DNA of 64,000 nucleotides. It comes from a marine actinobacterium MedAcidi-G1 (GTDB lineage Bacteria > Actinomycetota > Acidimicrobiia > Acidimicrobiales > MedAcidi-G1). Of the stretch, positions 61,016 through 64,000 are shown piece after piece. The translations under genes were made by a program, and so were the position numbers. The DNA lies in contig JUEM01000010.1 in assembly GCA_000817085.1 (NCBI GenBank), positions 1 to 64,000 of the forward strand. Reading direction: 5' to 3'. Each line of letters opens with the position of its first letter. Position 1 is the stretch's first letter. The notes under the pieces are model-generated. The model searched no databases. It was not told the origin of the DNA and worked only from the letters and a program-made list of their open reading frames with translations.

Positions 61016-62622
61016 TACGAGACTCCTTGTCAAGTTTGGGTCTTGAAATGACGGCCGAGATTCATTTAGAAAGGCCAGCAAATGTTGAGCACGGAGACTG
61101 GTCCACGAATATTGCTCTGGCCTTGGCTAAAAAAGCAAAATCTAGCCCGCGTGACCTAGCTGTCCAGCTAGCAACTGCTTTAGAAAGCCTTCCATCCAGC
61201 TATGTATCTAGATTAGAGGTTGCTGGGCCCGGATTCGTAAATTTTTATTTAAACAAATCTTGGCTCTATGAAGTCTTGTTACAGGCGGTGAACGATGGTA
61301 CTGAAAATTGGGCTCGCTCTGAAGAAGGATCCAATAAGAAAGTAATCGTTGAATTTGTTAGCGCTAATCCGACTGGACCCTTACACGCGGGGCATGGCAG
61401 GGGGGCGTGTTATGGAGACTCAGTTGCCAGAATTCTAGAACGGTCAGGATATTTGGTCGCACGAGAATTCTATGTAAATGACCGAGGAACACAGATGAAT
61501 TTATTCGCCTCATCCTTAGCCGCTTGTACTGCAGGGGAAAACATTCCAGAAGATGGATACCACGGTGCTTATATAAAGGAATGGGCCGCAGAAATACCTA
61601 GAGATCAAGATCCACTTGAGTGGGGTAAAAAACGGGCTCTATCAGACCAGAGGGAAGTTCTTAGGGACTTGAACATAGAATTTGATTCATGGTTTAGTGA
61701 AACTTCCCTAGTCGATTCAGGCTTAATTGAGAAAACTCTCTCAATGCTTGCCAAAGCTAATGCTTCTTATGAAAAAGATGGAGCTACGTGGTTAAAAAGC
61801 ACAGAATATGGTGATGACAAAGACCGAGTGTTAGTTAAATCTGATGGAGAGTACACATATCTATTGCCAGACATCACATATCATCTCGACAAATTGACTA
61901 GAGCAGAACGTCTCATCAATGTTTGGGGTGCTGATCATCATGGATACATAACACGCATGAAAGCGGCGATTGAATCTTTAGGGCATGAACCTGAAAGGCT
62001 AGAGGTAGAAGTGACCCAAATGGTAAATCTTCAGCGTTCTGGCGAAGAAGTAAAACTTTCGAAACGAACAGGTGACATAGTTGAACTTTCCGAAGTGGTA
62101 AAAGAAGTGGGATCTGATGCGGCACGTTTCACTTATCTACTTCAATCCATCGACACTACGCAAACATTCGATTTGGACTTAGTTTCTAAAAGAGTAAATG
62201 AAAATCCAATTTTTTATGTTCAATATGCTTATGCCCGAATCCGCTCGATGATGAAAAAAGCTGATGAAATAGGTTTTACGCCGTTGCCTCTTTCCGAAGT
62301 TGATCTATCACAACTTCAGCACCAAAGAGAATTGATTTTACTTCGAGCGTTACATGAGTTACCAGATGTAGTTGAGCGAGCCAGTCGCGAATTGGCGCCA
62401 CATCAAATAACGACTTGGTTACGAGAGTTTGCCGCGGATTTGCATGGTTTTTATCACGACTGTCGTATTCTTGGTGATGATATAGAACCGTCTTTAACAC
62501 AGGCCCGTTTTCTGTTAATGAGGGGAGTTTTAATCGGACTTGAGATAGGAATGGACTTACTTGGAGTAAGTGCCCCTGAAGAGATGTGGAGAGACGAAAT
62601 TGTTGAAGAAGGAGATGGCTGA
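60985..62622 (+). CDS. argS: Arginyl-tRNA synthetase
   Basis: Class I aminoacyl-tRNA synthetase of 545 residues. The HIGH motif is HAGH in NPTGPLHAGHGRG, the KMSKS-like loop is KLSKRTGD, and GVDHHGY-type GADHHGY is present. The N-terminal Add-1 domain and the C-terminal DALR anticodon-binding domain are both there. ATG 60985 follows GGGGTG; GTG 60979 is an alternative. Its stop and the lysA start share TGATG, so both are co-translated. Confidence 0.96.
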   Translation: MDVRESIKNLIRDSLSSLGLEMTAEIHLERPANVEHGDWSTNIALALAKKAKSSPRDLAVQLATALESLPSSYVSRLEVAGPGFVNFYLNKSWLYEVLLQAVNDGTENWARSEEGSNKKVIVEFVSANPTGPLHAGHGRGACYGDSVARILERSGYLVAREFYVNDRGTQMNLFASSLAACTAGENIPEDGYHGAYIKEWAAEIPRDQDPLEWGKKRALSDQREVLRDLNIEFDSWFSETSLVDSGLIEKTLSMLAKANASYEKDGATWLKSTEYGDDKDRVLVKSDGEYTYLLPDITYHLDKLTRAERLINVWGADHHGYITRMKAAIESLGHEPERLEVEVTQMVNLQRSGEEVKLSKRTGDIVELSEVVKEVGSDAARFTYLLQSIDTTQTFDLDLVSKRVNENPIFYVQYAYARIRSMMKKADEIGFTPLPLSEVDLSQLQHQRELILLRALHELPDVVERASRELAPHQITTWLREFAADLHGFYHDCRILGDDIEPSLTQARFLLMRGVLIGLEIGMDLLGVSAPEEMWRDEIVEEGDG

Positions 62623-63893
62623 TGGCAGGCCCTATACCACTTGACTTGTTGCCTGATACCACAGATATTTCATCAGAGGGACACACTCTCATAGGGGGTT
62701 GCGACTTATTAGAACTTGCGGCTGAATTTGGGACGCCACTTTTTGTCTATGACGAAGCACATTTGCGATCAAGATGCCGCGAAGCGGTGAAAGCTTTCGA
62801 TGGCAATGTTGCATACGCCACAAAAGCTTTTCTTTGCACTGAGATGGCAAGACTTGCTTACGAGGAAGGCATGAATCTTGATGTTGCAACCGGTGGGGAA
62901 TTGCACATAGCTCGAAAAGCTAATGTACCCGGTGAACGAATAGTGATGCACGGAAATAATAAGAGTCTCGAAGAACTCCGCATGGCTCTTTTGGAAGGGG
63001 TAGGCCGCATAGTCGTAGATTCTTTTAACGAACTTGATCGTTTAGAGGGACTGTGTGCAGATCTCAATACATCAACTAAAATTCTTCTACGAGTCACTCC
63101 CGGAGTTGAAGCTCACACTCATGAATTCGTTTCGACGGGGCAAGAAGATTCAAAATTTGGTTTTACAGTCAGATCAGGTGTGGCCGAAGAAGCCGTTGAG
63201 AGAGCTCGAAGTTCTAAAAATTTAGAATTACTCGGATTGCATGCCCATATTGGTAGTCAGGTTTTCGACGTTCAGCCATTTGCAAAAGCAGTCGGAGTGT
63301 TAGCAGAATTTGCTGCTCCTTATAATTTTCCTGAGCTGGTAGTCGGCGGAGGGTTGGGAGTCCCCTACGTCGAAGGAGAATCCGCTCCCTCTATACAAGA
63401 GTGGGCAGCTGCTATTTTTGATGCCTGCTCAGATGCTGGAGTTGAATCTTTAGTCGGTTCAGAGCCGGGTCGTTCAATAGTTGCTAGTGCAGCCGTAACT
63501 CTTTACACAGTGGGAACAATAAAAGAAGTCCCCGACCATAGAACTTATGTTTCGGTTGATGGCGGAATGAGTGATAATCCTAGACCAGCACTTTACGGGT
63601 CTGGGTACGAGACTTTCTTACCGCGATCTAGTCAAGCTGAGCGGCAAAATCCTGTGCGTCTTGTGGGCAAACATTGCGAGTCCGGCGATTTTCTCATAAA
63701 AGAGGCATGGGTGCCTGAAGATCTGTCAGTAGGAGATATTCTTGCCACTCCAGTAACGGGTGCTTATGGCCACTCAATGGGGTCGAATTACAATCAAATG
63801 CTTAGACCAGCAGTAGTTTTTGTGTCGGATGGATCTCCACGATTGGTCGTAGCGAGAGAAACATACGAAGATTTAACAAGACGTGACATCTAA
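62622..63893 (+). CDS. lysA: Diaminopimelate decarboxylase
   Basis: PLP enzyme of 423 residues making lysine from meso-diaminopimelate. PLP lysine K68 in AYATKAF, HAHIGSQ, GGGLGVPY, the phosphate-binding SEPGRSIV, VDGGMSDNPRP and the second-subunit catalytic Cys in KHCESGDF are present. The argS-lysA-hom order is known from other actinobacteria. ATG 62622 overlaps the argS stop. Confidence 0.95.
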   Translation: MAGPIPLDLLPDTTDISSEGHTLIGGCDLLELAAEFGTPLFVYDEAHLRSRCREAVKAFDGNVAYATKAFLCTEMARLAYEEGMNLDVATGGELHIARKANVPGERIVMHGNNKSLEELRMALLEGVGRIVVDSFNELDRLEGLCADLNTSTKILLRVTPGVEAHTHEFVSTGQEDSKFGFTVRSGVAEEAVERARSSKNLELLGLHAHIGSQVFDVQPFAKAVGVLAEFAAPYNFPELVVGGGLGVPYVEGESAPSIQEWAAAIFDACSDAGVESLVGSEPGRSIVASAAVTLYTVGTIKEVPDHRTYVSVDGGMSDNPRPALYGSGYETFLPRSSQAERQNPVRLVGKHCESGDFLIKEAWVPEDLSVGDILATPVTGAYGHSMGSNYNQMLRPAVVFVSDGSPRLVVARETYEDLTRRDI

Positions 63894-63912
63894 CATATTA
63901 AAGAACTTAAAA

Positions 63913-63945
63913 CAGTACCTGACTACAGCCTTTCGCCAAGTACTG
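63913..63945. repeat. Inverted repeat just before hom
   Basis: CAGTAC (63913-63918) and GTACTG (63940-63945) form a 6-bp inverted repeat with 21 bases between, ending directly before the hom start. Could be a weak hairpin over the ribosome-binding region, but too short to be certain. Confidence 0.25.
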
Positions 63946-63946
63946 T

Positions 63947-64000
63947 ATGAGTATGGAATTAGTTAATGTAAACATAGGACTTTTGGGCTGTGGAACGGTC
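63947..64000 (+). CDS. hom: Homoserine dehydrogenase, 5' end only
   Basis: Only the first 18 residues are in the window: MSMELVNVNIGLLGCGTV. The strand-loop start IGLLGCGTV is the nucleotide-binding motif of homoserine dehydrogenase, and position after argS-lysA supports it. The start could also be ATG 63953. Runs off the end at base 64000. Confidence 0.8.
   Translation, partial: MSMELVNVNIGLLGCGTV

Noticed and set aside
1-64000. Searched by eye for CRISPR arrays, insertion sequences, prophage genes, rRNA and toxin-antitoxin pairs
   Set aside because: No regularly spaced repeats, transposase motifs, terminal repeats or rRNA-like stretches were found.

Overview
The window reads as chromosome of a low-GC (about 40-45% by eye), gene-dense actinobacterium, most likely an uncultured, probably marine member of the Acidimicrobiia. 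The support is family content: a DUF3107 protein, the SCO1664 / DUF3090 / MSMEG_4193 trio, a TIGR03085 protein of the mycothiol/DinB fold, a septum-formation lipoprotein, F420-type enzymes (LLM oxidoreductase, FrhB-like protein), a CcmH-TPR protein and a PdtaS-like kinase. The class assignment is inference. I see no insertion sequence, phage gene, CRISPR array or rRNA. No gene-free stretch exceeds 300 bases; the longest without a protein gene, 53824-54097, holds a tRNA.

Layout. 1-4974: a dipeptide/oligopeptide-type ABC importer (partial binding protein, two permeases, two ATPases) with a strong terminator after the binding protein. 4971-15242: a catabolic cluster (epimerase, carboxylesterase, thiolase; class III CoA-transferase, SDR; MaoC hydratase; acyl-CoA ligase, carotenoid oxygenase, TIGR03085 protein). 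15268-17313: an unusual secreted YceI-like/unknown/cupredoxin protein. 17490-26778: PlsC, two DMT permeases, flavodoxin, SDR, a subfamily-I haloalkane dehalogenase, SurE, an ABC-F ATPase, a FabH-type synthase and an IMPase-family phosphatase. 26817-29714: cobalamin riboswitch and B12/metal-chelate importer btuFCD. 29771-34708: a subfamily-II haloalkane dehalogenase, class I fumarase, LLM oxidoreductase, Fur regulator, Nudix hydrolase and a small membrane protein. 34712-42394: septum-formation lipoprotein, a complete System I cytochrome c maturation operon ccmABCDEFGH (including a 52-residue CcmD) and SixA. 42443-47666: SufR-like regulator divergent from Mrp, DUF3107, histidine kinase, GDPD and a diacylglycerol kinase-like protein. 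47839-49595: etfBA. 49606-53823: the SCO1664/DUF3090/phosphatase trio, type 5 uracil-DNA glycosylase, a small lipoprotein and an FrhB-like protein. 53901-53972: tRNA-Arg(CCG). 54098-59358: dienelactone hydrolase, ROK protein and a phosphonate-type ABC importer phnDCEE. 59543-64000: a third DMT permease, a small beta-rich protein, argS with an overlapping upstream ORF, lysA and the start of hom.

How it fits together. The cluster at 4971-15242, etfBA, the two dehalogenases and the hydrolases suggest a heterotroph that activates organic acids to CoA thioesters and oxidises them, passing electrons through ETF and c-type cytochromes matured by the Ccm system. Importers for peptides, B12 and phosphonate-like compounds point to scavenging. 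Gene packing is extreme: of 12 convergent pairs, eight overlap tail-to-tail (five by a shared 4-base stop motif) and the others are at most 25 bases apart. The best leads are the riboswitch expression platform, the SufR-like/mrp intergenic inverted repeat, the three-part cupredoxin protein, the hidden ccmD, the SCO1664 trio and the upstream ORF at argS.
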